Source: GCA-002793235 sp965267355 (GTDB taxonomy: Bacteria; Bacteroidota; Bacteroidia; Flavobacteriales_E; Vicingaceae). Taken from it: a stretch of DNA of 64,000 nucleotides. The position numbers were made by a program, and so were the translations under genes. Shown in pieces: positions 44,028 to 52,094 of this stretch. How positions within the stretch are numbered: the first letter of the stretch is position 1; every line of letters begins with the position of its first letter. The notes under the pieces were generated by a model. It ran no database searches, was not told the origin of the DNA, and was given only the letters and a program-made list of their open reading frames with translations. The stretch covers positions 2,232,001 through 2,296,000 of the forward strand of contig OZ253956.1 in the NCBI GenBank assembly GCA_965267355.1, read 5' to 3'.

Positions 44028-44438
44028 CTATCTAAACTTGGCAAAAGAAACTAACCGACCTTTATCGCAACTCTCAAAACCTAAACTTTCATAAAAGCCT
44101 CTGGTTTCAAGCGTGTCATCAGTTAGCAAAACAGTTTGTCTTACGCCTTTGTAATTCTCTAGTACTTTGTTAATTAGGGTAGAACCAATCTTTTGTTTCT
44201 TGTATGCTTTAAGTACCAGTATATCTTGAATATAAATAATGGTTTTGCCATCACCTACCAAACGGATTAAACCAACCAGTTTGTCGTTATCCCAAGCTGT
44301 AATTACATATAATGAGTTTTGGATGGCTTCTATCAAATTTTCAGGTTCTTTGGTGTAAGCAGTCCAATTAGCATCATTGTACAAGTCTAAAACATCCTGT
44401 TGGTTTAGGTTTTTATTAGTCTGATAATCAATAGTCAT
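44028..44438 (-). CDS. GNAT-family N-acetyltransferase
   Basis: 136 residues. Has the GNAT core: AWDNDKLVGLIRLVGDGKT, DILVLKAYKKQKIGSTLINK (acetyl-CoA loop) and RGFYESLGFESCDKG. Two bp separate it from the upstream VOC gene in a four-gene minus-strand cluster. Substrate unknown. Confidence 0.9.
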   Translation of the reverse strand: MTIDYQTNKNLNQQDVLDLYNDANWTAYTKEPENLIEAIQNSLYVITAWDNDKLVGLIRLVGDGKTIIYIQDILVLKAYKKQKIGSTLINKVLENYKGVRQTVLLTDDTLETRGFYESLGFESCDKGRLVSFAKFR

Positions 44439-44440
44439 TA

Positions 44441-44800
44441 TTAGATAGTTTCTATTAATACTATGCTGTTACCATCAGGATCAGTAATAGCAGCAGTTTT
44501 GCTGGTTTCATTCGTTGTGATTTCTTGAAATAGTTTACCTCCATTAGAGATAGCTATCTTAATAACTTTTTCAATGTCATTAACTTCTATGTCAAATTGT
44601 TGTCGGTTTTGCTGTGCTTCAACTCCAGCAATCTGATTAGGACAAATTAATAAATTAATACCACAGAAGTTGCCTGAGTATAAGGTAGAGTTAAAAGCTT
44701 CAAATTCTTTTAACTGGCAATCAAATACAGTATTATAAAAATCAGCCATTTCTTTTGCATGATTTACGGCCAGTGTAATTTTAGATATTTTAAAACTCAT
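44441..44800 (-). CDS. VOC/glyoxalase-superfamily protein
   Basis: 119 residues: ISKITLAVNHAKEMADFYNT at the N terminus and AAITDPDGNSIVLIET at the C terminus fit the two beta-alpha-beta-beta-beta VOC modules. Too little remains to name a substrate; resistance or metabolic roles are both known in the family. It overlaps the upstream lipoprotein gene by 4 bp. Confidence 0.88.
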   Translation of the reverse strand: MSFKISKITLAVNHAKEMADFYNTVFDCQLKEFEAFNSTLYSGNFCGINLLICPNQIAGVEAQQNRQQFDIEVNDIEKVIKIAISNGGKLFQEITTNETSKTAAITDPDGNSIVLIETI

Positions 44801-45267
44801 TTTATATCATATTTAATAAACCCTTTTTCTTTGGTAAAATGTTTATCAAAGGTTTTTTTAGATATATGGTGAACCTCTAAATTGGCTTCAACTTCCATAA
44901 AATCTAGATTGAACTCTCTGCCATTGATAAAGTATTGCTCAACATTCTCGTAATTATCGTTATTTAATCTTCCAAAAATCATTACAGTTTTAGCAGGTAA
45001 AATAATGGAGACTGCATCTGGTCTTTCATCTGTATCTTTAATAGTAAATTTACTATCCCAATCAATCCCACCTTTAGGTCTTATTTTATAAAACTCAGGT
45101 TGAGTATCAAAAATACCAAAGGATTTATCTTCACTGAGCGGCTTTAGTTGATAGGTTACAAAGATGGAATTTTCTGATAAATTACCTACTGTAAAATACT
45201 CTGTCCAAGAACAACCTGACAGAAATAGTAGGGGAAGTATGAATGAGAATTTGATAAAATTTTTCAT
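44797..45267 (-). CDS. Unknown lipoprotein
   Basis: 156 residues from the ATG in a TAATG junction with the upstream gene; an ORF extension eight codons longer is less likely. Lipobox at FLSGC. The mature part starts SWTEYFTVGNLSENSIFVTY and is beta-rich; no family recognised. Confidence 0.72.
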   Translation of the reverse strand: MKNFIKFSFILPLLFLSGCSWTEYFTVGNLSENSIFVTYQLKPLSEDKSFGIFDTQPEFYKIRPKGGIDWDSKFTIKDTDERPDAVSIILPAKTVMIFGRLNNDNYENVEQYFINGREFNLDFMEVEANLEVHHISKKTFDKHFTKEKGFIKYDIK

Positions 45268-45857
45268 TACATGTCTTCTAGATAGTCGCAATTCTCTTCA
45301 ATCAATCCGTAATTATCTTTGTTTTGTTCGGAAACCATCATAGCTTCATCTTGAAAAAATCCATTAAAATTGCAAAACATCAGGTCTTTATTCCACATGA
45401 AATCATACAGTTCAACATCCATGTCTGGGTAATCAGGATTTTCTAGTATAAATGTTCCATACATCACTTGATATAATTCTCTTTCTTCTTCGTATGCCTC
45501 AAATTCTATTATTTTATACTTCTGACCATCCTGTCCATATAAAACATATACAAACCAACCATTATCCTCTTGTTCAATCCATAATTGTTGTGTTTCGGCT
45601 TCACAGTATTTATTGATAACATATTCTTCACTATTTTCATCAATAGGATCTAGTTTGAACCATTTTTTAGGGAAATCCTCAATGGTTAAAGGGTTTTCTT
45701 GTACTGCTGTAATAGGTGCGTTTAATGTATCTTTTGCGGGCTTTGTTGTGTTTGTGGAATCAATCTTAGTTTCATTAATATCATCTTGTTTAATTGGGGT
45801 TTCATTACTGCAAGCCCAAACGGAGGCAATTAAACATAAGCCAAATATTTTTTTCAT
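45267..45857 (-). CDS. Unknown lipoprotein
   Basis: 196 residues with lipobox SVWAC after MKKIFGLCLIA. A Thr/Asn/Pro-rich linker precedes the domain (DFPKKWFKLDPIDENSEEY, YQVMYGTFILENPDYP). I do not recognise the family. It heads a minus-strand four-gene group; 72 bp separate it from the divergent DUF gene at 45930. Confidence 0.72.
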   Translation of the reverse strand: MKKIFGLCLIASVWACSNETPIKQDDINETKIDSTNTTKPAKDTLNAPITAVQENPLTIEDFPKKWFKLDPIDENSEEYVINKYCEAETQQLWIEQEDNGWFVYVLYGQDGQKYKIIEFEAYEEERELYQVMYGTFILENPDYPDMDVELYDFMWNKDLMFCNFNGFFQDEAMMVSEQNKDNYGLIEENCDYLEDM

Positions 45858-45929
45858 AATAAATTAAATTAGCGTATGGAAAAGTAAAGAAAGAATGATA
45901 AATTCGCAAACAAATAAAACGATTACCAA

Positions 45930-46316
45930 ATGGAAAGCATTGAAGGAAATAAACTAATAGTTAAGTTGCAAAAAGACTTAGCAAAAAGTGGAGTTAAAAA
46001 GTTAGATGGAATAGTAAAAGGACTTAAAGAATTAAGACCTTATGCTTTAGAAGAGCAAGACCCAACATTAACTAAAGTGATCAGATTGACGTATGAACAC
46101 ATAGAAGCTGAAAAAACTTTTAACATTCCATTACCTGCTGATGAAGCTATAACTGAAGGAGATGAGGAAGAAGTAGAAATGATAGAAAACACTATTGAAT
46201 CTGATGACGATAGAGTAGAAAGTTTAGATTACTTATTTTCTTTAATGTTAGATAGAGTTAATCCAACCAACAGACAAGACATGTTTGAATACAGAGATGC
46301 TTTAAAAGCATACTAA
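45930..46316 (+). CDS. Conserved hypothetical acidic protein
   Basis: 128 residues; soluble and helical: LQKDLAKSGVKKLDGIVKGL, an acidic central part (AITEGDEEEVEMIENT) and LDYLFSLMLDRVNPTNRQDM. Similar small acidic proteins are widespread in Flavobacteriia as hypotheticals. Function unknown. A strong terminator lies 19 bp after the stop. Confidence 0.75.
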   Translation: MESIEGNKLIVKLQKDLAKSGVKKLDGIVKGLKELRPYALEEQDPTLTKVIRLTYEHIEAEKTFNIPLPADEAITEGDEEEVEMIENTIESDDDRVESLDYLFSLMLDRVNPTNRQDMFEYRDALKAY

Positions 46317-46334
46317 TTCAAACTGAACAATATT

Positions 46335-46365
46335 AAAAAGCCTCACAAATGTTGAGGCTTTTTTT
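46335..46365. terminator. Bidirectional rho-independent terminator
   Basis: AAAAAGCCTCA (46335-46345), loop CAAATGT, TGAGGCTTTTTTT. The A-rich left arm gives a T-run on the minus strand, so it can serve the gene at 45930 and the convergent xth gene. Confidence 0.9.
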
Positions 46366-47128
46366 ATTCCAATTCGATACTCACTGGGCAATGATCGGAA
46401 CCATACATGTCCATTAATATATCGGCATTTTTAATTCTGTTGGTAATGCTTTCGCTAGCTAAGAAATAATCAATTCTCCAGCCTACATTCCTCTCTCTAG
46501 CACCACCTCTAAAGCTCCACCAGCTATACATATCGACCTTATCTGGATAGAACACCCTATAAGTGTCAACTAAACCTGCCCCCACATAGTTGTCCATTCC
46601 ATCAATCTCTTCTTGCATGTGTCCAGCACTTTTGTTGTAGTTGGCTTTTGGTCTGGCTAAATCAATGCTTTTGTGGGCAACGTTTAAATCTCCACAAACT
46701 ATTACAGGTTTAGTTTTTTCTAAATCTTTTAAAAAAACTAATAGAGCAGCATCAAAATCTTGTCTATCATCTAAACGGGATAAATCGTTCTTAGAATTTG
46801 GTGTATATACTGTAACTAAAAAGTAATCCTCATACTCCGCTGTTAATACCCTTCCTTCTTGGTCATGATGTTCAATCCCTATATCTGGAAATACTTTTAT
46901 AGGTTCTTTCTTAGAAACAATGGCAGTCCCTGAATAACCTTTCTTTACCGCTGAGTTAGAATAAATATGATAACCTTCTAATCCTTCAAGTGCCTCTAAA
47001 ACTTGATCATCTTGTGCTTTAGTTTCCTGAAAACAAATTACATCAGGATTCATTGCATATATTTTATCATTCAAGCCTTTCTTTGCTACAGCTCTTATTC
47101 CGTTTAAGTTCCAAGAGATTAATTTCAT
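46364..47128 (-). CDS. xth: Exodeoxyribonuclease III (AP endonuclease)
   Basis: 254 residues of the exonuclease-endonuclease-phosphatase fold. Motifs: ISWNLNGIRA, CFQETKAQD (metal-binding Glu), VCGDLNVAHKSIDLARPK (catalytic Asp/Asn) and GSDHCPVSIEL (catalytic His). It repairs abasic sites in DNA. Its start overlaps the stop of folP by 4 bp, a minus-strand pair. Confidence 0.95.
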   Translation of the reverse strand: MKLISWNLNGIRAVAKKGLNDKIYAMNPDVICFQETKAQDDQVLEALEGLEGYHIYSNSAVKKGYSGTAIVSKKEPIKVFPDIGIEHHDQEGRVLTAEYEDYFLVTVYTPNSKNDLSRLDDRQDFDAALLVFLKDLEKTKPVIVCGDLNVAHKSIDLARPKANYNKSAGHMQEEIDGMDNYVGAGLVDTYRVFYPDKVDMYSWWSFRGGARERNVGWRIDYFLASESITNRIKNADILMDMYGSDHCPVSIELE

Positions 47129-47994
47129 AATTTATTTTCGTTTAATTTTTTGACCAATTTAATACTTTCCATTGCTTCTTTTACATCATGCACTCTTAAA
47201 ATTTTAGTGCCTTTTTGTAAGGCGATAGTGTTTAAAACAGTTGTTCCATTTAGTGCTTTCTGAGGCGTAGTATTCAATACTTTGTTAATCATTGATTTAC
47301 GAGAAACCCCTGCCAGTATTGGCAAATTAAATTCCTGAAATTCATCTAAGGCATTTAACAACTGATAATTATGCTGAACGGTTTTTCCAAAACCAAAACC
47401 TGGGTCAAGAATAATGTTATCTACTCCCAGTTGTTTCAGTTGCTCCGTTTTTTCAGAAAAATAAGCTTTTACTTCATTAACTATATCAGTATAAGTAGGC
47501 TCTTGTTGCATGTTTTGAGGGGTTCCTTGTATGTGCATTAAGATGTAAGGGACATTCAATTGAGCAATGATTTTAAACATATTATCATCAAGAGTACCGC
47601 CCGAAATATCATTAATAATATCTGCACCATTTTTAATACAAATTTTGGCTATGCTACTTCTAAACGTGTCAACTGAAATAGCAATTTCTGTAAAATGGTT
47701 TCTGATTAAAGTAACTATTGGTAAGATTCTTTTTAATTCTTCTTTCTCTGAAATGTGTTCTGCATTAGGTCTTGATGAATAAGCTCCAATATCTATTATT
47801 TTAGCTCCTTCTTCAATCATCTTTGTGGTTTGAACTATAATGTCTTGCTCATTTTTATACTTTCCACCATCAAAAAATGAGTCTGGAGTAATATTTAATA
47901 TCCCCATTATTATAGGTTCGTCTAAATTTAGTCCATTCGTTTTAATACTTGTGGAGTTATTTGTATCTTGCGGTGCTTCAGAAAAAGATTGCAT
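47125..47994 (-). CDS. folP: Dihydropteroate synthase
   Basis: Joins pABA to dihydropterin pyrophosphate in folate synthesis. Start ATG 47994 gives 289 residues; a longer frame to 48054 would run into the divergent gene and is rejected. Signatures: MGILNITPDSFFDGG, IIDIGAYSSRPNAE, ISVDTFRSSIA, DIINDISGG, ILDPGFGFGKT and AGVSRKSMINK (sulfonamide-target region). Only 13 bp lie between its start and the divergent DUF1599 gene, so the promoters must overlap the coding regions. Confidence 0.94.
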   Translation of the reverse strand: MQSFSEAPQDTNNSTSIKTNGLNLDEPIIMGILNITPDSFFDGGKYKNEQDIIVQTTKMIEEGAKIIDIGAYSSRPNAEHISEKEELKRILPIVTLIRNHFTEIAISVDTFRSSIAKICIKNGADIINDISGGTLDDNMFKIIAQLNVPYILMHIQGTPQNMQQEPTYTDIVNEVKAYFSEKTEQLKQLGVDNIILDPGFGFGKTVQHNYQLLNALDEFQEFNLPILAGVSRKSMINKVLNTTPQKALNGTTVLNTIALQKGTKILRVHDVKEAMESIKLVKKLNENKL

Positions 47995-48007
47995 AATATA
48001 GCTAAAA

Positions 48008-48550
48008 ATGAGTAATACTTCAGAACAATACGATTCAATAATAAAGATTTGCACTGATATTTTTACAAAGAAAATGAAAGATTATGGAAGTGCATGGAGA
48101 ATTTTACGAACAAGTTCATTGACTGATCAAATTTTTATTAAAGCTAAAAGAATAAGAAGTATTGAAGAAAAAGGAGTAAGCAAGGTAGATGAAGGAGTTC
48201 GTTCTGAGTATATTGGTATCGTAAATTATTGCATTATGGCATTGGTTCAGTTGGAATTAGGCTATAGTGAGAATACCGAGTTGCCTTTTGATGAATGTGT
48301 AGCTCTTTATACCAAACATTTTCATGCAGCTAAAGCGTTGATGGAAAACAAAAACCATGATTATGATGAGGCATGGAGAGATATGCGTTTAAGTTCATTA
48401 ACTGATTTAATTTTAATGAAACTGTTAAGAACAAAGCAAATAGAAGATAATGATGGTAAAACCCTTATTTCTGAAGGGATTGATGCCAATTACTCTGATA
48501 TGATTAATTATGCAGTTTTTGCATTAATCAAGATAGAAGAAGGAAGTTAA
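48008..48550 (+). CDS. DUF1599 protein (nucleotide-modification-associated domain)
   Basis: 180 residues. Internal duplication: KKMKDYGSAWRILRTSSLTDQI and HDYDEAWRDMRLSSLTDLILM; each is followed by RTKQIED or KRIRSIEE-like stretches and a YxxIxNY or YSDMINYAVFAL segment, the DUF1599 pattern. The family is linked to nucleotide metabolism in Bacteroidota; the exact reaction is not established. Divergent from folP, upstream of the DoxX gene. Confidence 0.9.
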   Translation: MSNTSEQYDSIIKICTDIFTKKMKDYGSAWRILRTSSLTDQIFIKAKRIRSIEEKGVSKVDEGVRSEYIGIVNYCIMALVQLELGYSENTELPFDECVALYTKHFHAAKALMENKNHDYDEAWRDMRLSSLTDLILMKLLRTKQIEDNDGKTLISEGIDANYSDMINYAVFALIKIEEGS

Positions 48551-48588
48551 ATAACTGTTAAACTAAAATCAAACAAGAGCTTTAAACC

Positions 48589-48596
48589 TATTTTTG
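48589..48596 (+). promoter_or_regulatory. Bacteroidota -7 promoter element
   Basis: TATTTTTG matches TAnnTTTG; 16 bp upstream of the DoxX-gene start. No clear -33 element at normal spacing. Confidence 0.4.
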
Positions 48597-48612
48597 GCAA
48601 AAATCTCATAAC

Positions 48613-50088
48613 ATGAAAATCTTAGTTTACATATCAAGAGTTTTTGTAGGAGCACTTTTTATTGTTTCTGGATTAATAAAGGCTAATGATACCTTAGGAT
48701 TTAGTTATAAACTTGAGGAGTACTTTGAAAATGGAGCTTTAGCTTATCGTATTAGAGATTGGTTTGGATGGGATACATTCTCATTAGAATTTTTAATGGA
48801 GTACGCATTAGCTTTAGCAATCATTATGTGTGCGGCAGAGATTATTTTAGGATTTGCGGTGTTGTTTGGTGTTAAAATGAGATTTGCTACGGTGTCTCTT
48901 TTATTGCTAACCACCATGTTTTTCTTTTTAACACTACATACTGCAACTTGCGATCCACATGCTAGTTATAATGAGATCACTACTGTAGAGGTTAATTCGG
49001 CAGAGCATACAATTATGCTGAATAGGATGGAGAATAACCCTAAAATTGAAATCGCTGAAGAATCTGAGCAGTCTGTTACCTTTAAAGAAGAAATGCCTGT
49101 TCAATGTGTTACTGACTGTGGTTGTTTTGGTGATGCGATGAAAGGTTCTTTGGGTAGGAGCTTAACGCCCTGGGAATCATGGACTAAAGATGTAATTTTA
49201 ATGTTATTCATCATTCCAATTTTCTTTTACAGAAACAAAATAAAAATAAACACTACTAAAGAAGACATTATCATTTATCTGTCGAGTATGGTGCTTGTGT
49301 TGTTTTTATCCTGGGTGTTTAATTGGTATTTCCCATTATTATTTACAACCGTTGGGTTTTTACTTTATTTCGGAAGCAAAAGACTTCTATTTAACAGATA
49401 CCTAAAATGGATTCCAATTGTAATGGTAGCTATTATCTCTATGTCATTTATTTTTTACACCTATCACCATTTACCAATTAAAGATTACAGACCTTATGCA
49501 GTAGGAAAGAGTATCCCAGAACAGATGGTATTACCAGAAGGAGCTGAGCCAGATGTATTTGAGAATATTTTTTACTACAAGAATAAAGCTACTGGTGAAA
49601 TTGAGGAATTTACAGAAGCTAATTATCCTTGGGATGATGATAATTATGAGTTCCATGATAGAGAAACTAAACTAATTAAAGCAGGAGATAAGCCTACTAT
49701 TACTGATTTTACCATTATGGCTGATGATGGTAATGATTATGCTCAGGATTATTTTAATGAGCCGACATATATATTTATGTTGGTTGCTTATGATATTACT
49801 AAAACTAATACAGCCCCTTTTAAAAAGATTAATACTTTTGTTGATGATTGTAATACTGATGGAAATTATTTTATTGGTCTTACATCATCTTTGTATAACA
49901 ATGTAGAAGAGTTTAGGCATGCTAACCAAACCATGTTCGATTTTTATACTTGTGATGCAATAACTTTAAAAACAATTGTAAGGGCAAACCCTGGAGTTGT
50001 TTTGTTAAAGCAAGGTGAAATTGTTGCAAAATGGAGTGCTAATGATTTGCCTGATTATAAAGAGGTTAAGGAAAAATATTTGAAGTAA
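48613..50088 (+). CDS. DoxX-family membrane protein, BT_3928-like
   Basis: 491 residues: an N-terminal DoxX-like membrane domain (SRVFVGALFIVSGLIKAND, ALAIIMCAAEIILGFAVLFG), an insert with cysteines (QCVTDCGCFGDAMKG), further spans (IIIYLSSMVLVLFLSWVFNW and after) and a C-terminal soluble part (YEFHDRETKLIKAGDKPTIT) that resembles a thioredoxin-like or transport-accessory domain (PGVVLLKQGEIVAKW). The gene order with folP, DUF1599 and tpiA is typical of Bacteroidota. Function is unproven; redox or quinone roles are proposed for DoxX. Confidence 0.85.
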   Translation: MKILVYISRVFVGALFIVSGLIKANDTLGFSYKLEEYFENGALAYRIRDWFGWDTFSLEFLMEYALALAIIMCAAEIILGFAVLFGVKMRFATVSLLLLTTMFFFLTLHTATCDPHASYNEITTVEVNSAEHTIMLNRMENNPKIEIAEESEQSVTFKEEMPVQCVTDCGCFGDAMKGSLGRSLTPWESWTKDVILMLFIIPIFFYRNKIKINTTKEDIIIYLSSMVLVLFLSWVFNWYFPLLFTTVGFLLYFGSKRLLFNRYLKWIPIVMVAIISMSFIFYTYHHLPIKDYRPYAVGKSIPEQMVLPEGAEPDVFENIFYYKNKATGEIEEFTEANYPWDDDNYEFHDRETKLIKAGDKPTITDFTIMADDGNDYAQDYFNEPTYIFMLVAYDITKTNTAPFKKINTFVDDCNTDGNYFIGLTSSLYNNVEEFRHANQTMFDFYTCDAITLKTIVRANPGVVLLKQGEIVAKWSANDLPDYKEVKEKYLK

Positions 50089-50098
50089 AAGTTAATAA

Positions 50099-51178
50099 TT
50101 GATTCAATTTATAACAAAACGAATAATGTATGGTTTTCTGGTGCTTGCCGGAGTGGTAACCATCGTATTTTTACTTTTTAATGTTTTACCTGGTGATCCA
50201 GCAAGAATGTTGATGGGGCAGCGAGCAGATGAGGAATCACTAAAAATCATTCAAAAAGATTTGGGATTAGATCAGCCCTTGTCAAAGCAGTTTGTGATGT
50301 ATTTAAACGATTTGTCACCTATTTCTGCTCACAATACCGACCCTGATCATTATTTATATCTGGATGAAGAAAAATACGAAGGTTACACCAAACTATTTGA
50401 ATATGGAGAATCAAGTGTTTTGGTGTTAAAAACACCTTACTTAAGAAGATCTTATACTACTAAGCGTAAAGTGTCAGAAACAATGGCTGATTTTATGCTG
50501 GAAACAGCAGTGCTTGCTCTTGCATCTATAATTATTGCGGCTTTTCTGGGTATTTTGTTTGGTGTATTATCATCACTTAATAAAGATACTTGGTTGGATC
50601 GGGCTTTGCTGTTTTTCTCGGTCTTAGGCATGTCTGTACCGTCTTTTTATTCCGCTATTATCATTTCTTGGTTTTTTGGGTATGTTATAGATGATCTAAC
50701 TGGGTTAAACATGACTGGTAGTTTGTTTGAATACGATGATCTTGGTAATGGAGAAATGATTCGTTTAGATAACCTAATACTTCCTGCATTGACATTAGGT
50801 ATAAGGCCTATTTCTGCAATTATGCAGTTAACAAGGAGTTCTATGTTGGATGTAATGTCGCAGGATTATATCAGAACTGCTAGAGCAAAAGGATTAAAAT
50901 ATTGGGTAGTGGTGTTAAAACATGCATTAAAGAATGCTTTAAATCCTGTAGTTACTGCTATATCAGGTATGTTTGCTAGTTTATTAGCAGGAGCTTTGTT
51001 TGTGGAGTGGATTTTTGGCTGGAAAGGAATAGGTTGGGTACTGTTTGATTCTTTAATGAAATTTGACATGCCAGTAGTAATGGGAGGGGTGTTGCTTACA
51101 GCTACTATTTTTGTAATTATTAATATTTTGGTTGACATCACTTACGGGTTACTTGATCCAAGAGTTAGGATAAAATAA
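50099..51178 (+). CDS. OppB/DppB-type ABC transporter permease
   Basis: 359 residues. The N terminus (KRIMYGFLVLAGVVTIVFLL, FNVLPGDPARMLMGQ) and the EAA-loop region (DVMSQDYIRTARAKGLKYW) are typical of peptide/nickel importer permeases. A large periplasmic insert follows the first span. The frame begins at a TTG (50099); the next ATG at 50126 would cut into the first helix. No second permease, ATPase or binding protein is adjacent, which is unusual for this complex. Six bp before tpiA. Confidence 0.9.
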   Translation: MIQFITKRIMYGFLVLAGVVTIVFLLFNVLPGDPARMLMGQRADEESLKIIQKDLGLDQPLSKQFVMYLNDLSPISAHNTDPDHYLYLDEEKYEGYTKLFEYGESSVLVLKTPYLRRSYTTKRKVSETMADFMLETAVLALASIIIAAFLGILFGVLSSLNKDTWLDRALLFFSVLGMSVPSFYSAIIISWFFGYVIDDLTGLNMTGSLFEYDDLGNGEMIRLDNLILPALTLGIRPISAIMQLTRSSMLDVMSQDYIRTARAKGLKYWVVVLKHALKNALNPVVTAISGMFASLLAGALFVEWIFGWKGIGWVLFDSLMKFDMPVVMGGVLLTATIFVIINILVDITYGLLDPRVRIK

Positions 51179-51183
51179 GAAGT

Positions 51184-51933
51184 ATGAGAAGAAAGATAGT
51201 TGCAGGAAATTGGAAAATGAATAAAACTTTAGCAGAAGCTATCAGTTTGGCTGATGAATTGATTCATGGAGAATTTAGTACTGATGTTCAAATGATTTTA
51301 ATACCACCAGCTTTGTATGCTGCCGAACTTGTAAATGCAACTGATGGTACAAATCTCGAGGTTGGTGTTCAAAACTGTTCTCAACACGAAAGCGGGGCAT
51401 ATACTGGTGAGATTGCTGCTAATATGATTGCTTCAATTGGAGCTACTCATGCAATTGTTGGGCACTCTGAAAGAAGACAATATTTTAACGAGCAAAACAA
51501 AGATTTAGCCCTTAAAGTTGATAGATTGTTGGCTGACAAAGTCACTCCAATTTATTGTTGTGGAGAGGTACTGGAAGATAGGAATGTTAATAATCATTTT
51601 GATGTTGTAAAACAGCAAATTGAAGAAGGTTTGTTTCATTTGTCTTCTGAACAAATTACAAACTGTGTGATTGCCTATGAGCCAGTTTGGGCAATAGGAA
51701 CTGGTGTTACAGCAAGTTCGGATCAAGCACAAGAAATGCACGCTTTTATCCGTGGAATTGTAGCCCATAAATATGGCGAAGCAACAGCTAACAATATTAA
51801 TATCTTATATGGAGGTAGTTGTAAGCCAGATAATGCTCAAGAGTTATTCGCTAACCCAGATGTAGATGGTGGGTTAATAGGAGGTGCCTCGCTTGATGCT
51901 CCAAGCTTTTTAGCTATTGCAAATTCTTTCTAA
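51184..51933 (+). CDS. tpiA: Triosephosphate isomerase
   Basis: Interconverts glyceraldehyde 3-phosphate and dihydroxyacetone phosphate. 249 residues. Motifs: AGNWKMNKT (Lys), AIVGHSERRQYF (catalytic His), AYEPVWAIGTG (catalytic Glu), LYGGSCKPDNAQEL and GGLIGGASL (phosphate loop). Co-directional with the permease gene at 6-bp spacing. An AT-rich palindrome lies 35 bp after its stop. Confidence 0.97.
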   Translation: MRRKIVAGNWKMNKTLAEAISLADELIHGEFSTDVQMILIPPALYAAELVNATDGTNLEVGVQNCSQHESGAYTGEIAANMIASIGATHAIVGHSERRQYFNEQNKDLALKVDRLLADKVTPIYCCGEVLEDRNVNNHFDVVKQQIEEGLFHLSSEQITNCVIAYEPVWAIGTGVTASSDQAQEMHAFIRGIVAHKYGEATANNINILYGGSCKPDNAQELFANPDVDGGLIGGASLDAPSFLAIANSF

Positions 51934-51967
51934 TTTCTTTGTGGAAATTTTCAAAGACCACATCTTT

Positions 51968-51986
51968 ATTATTGTTGAACAATAAT
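51968..51986. promoter_or_regulatory. 19-bp palindrome in the tpiA-TPR gene intergenic region
   Basis: ATTATTGTT-G-AACAATAAT, perfectly symmetrical around one base, without a following T-run. Between tpiA and the TPR operon (161 bp). More like an operator than a terminator. Confidence 0.4.
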
Positions 51987-52094
51987 TATAACAAATAACC
52001 AAACATTTCGTTTAGTTAAATGGTATATATTTTGTAGTATTTACAAGGGTTTTTAATATGTATTTACGATATTTGTTAGTTCGGTTAAAAAGTA

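Noticed and set aside
47995..48054. N-terminal extension of folP
   Set aside because: Overlaps the start of the divergent DUF1599 gene; family homology begins after ATG 47994.
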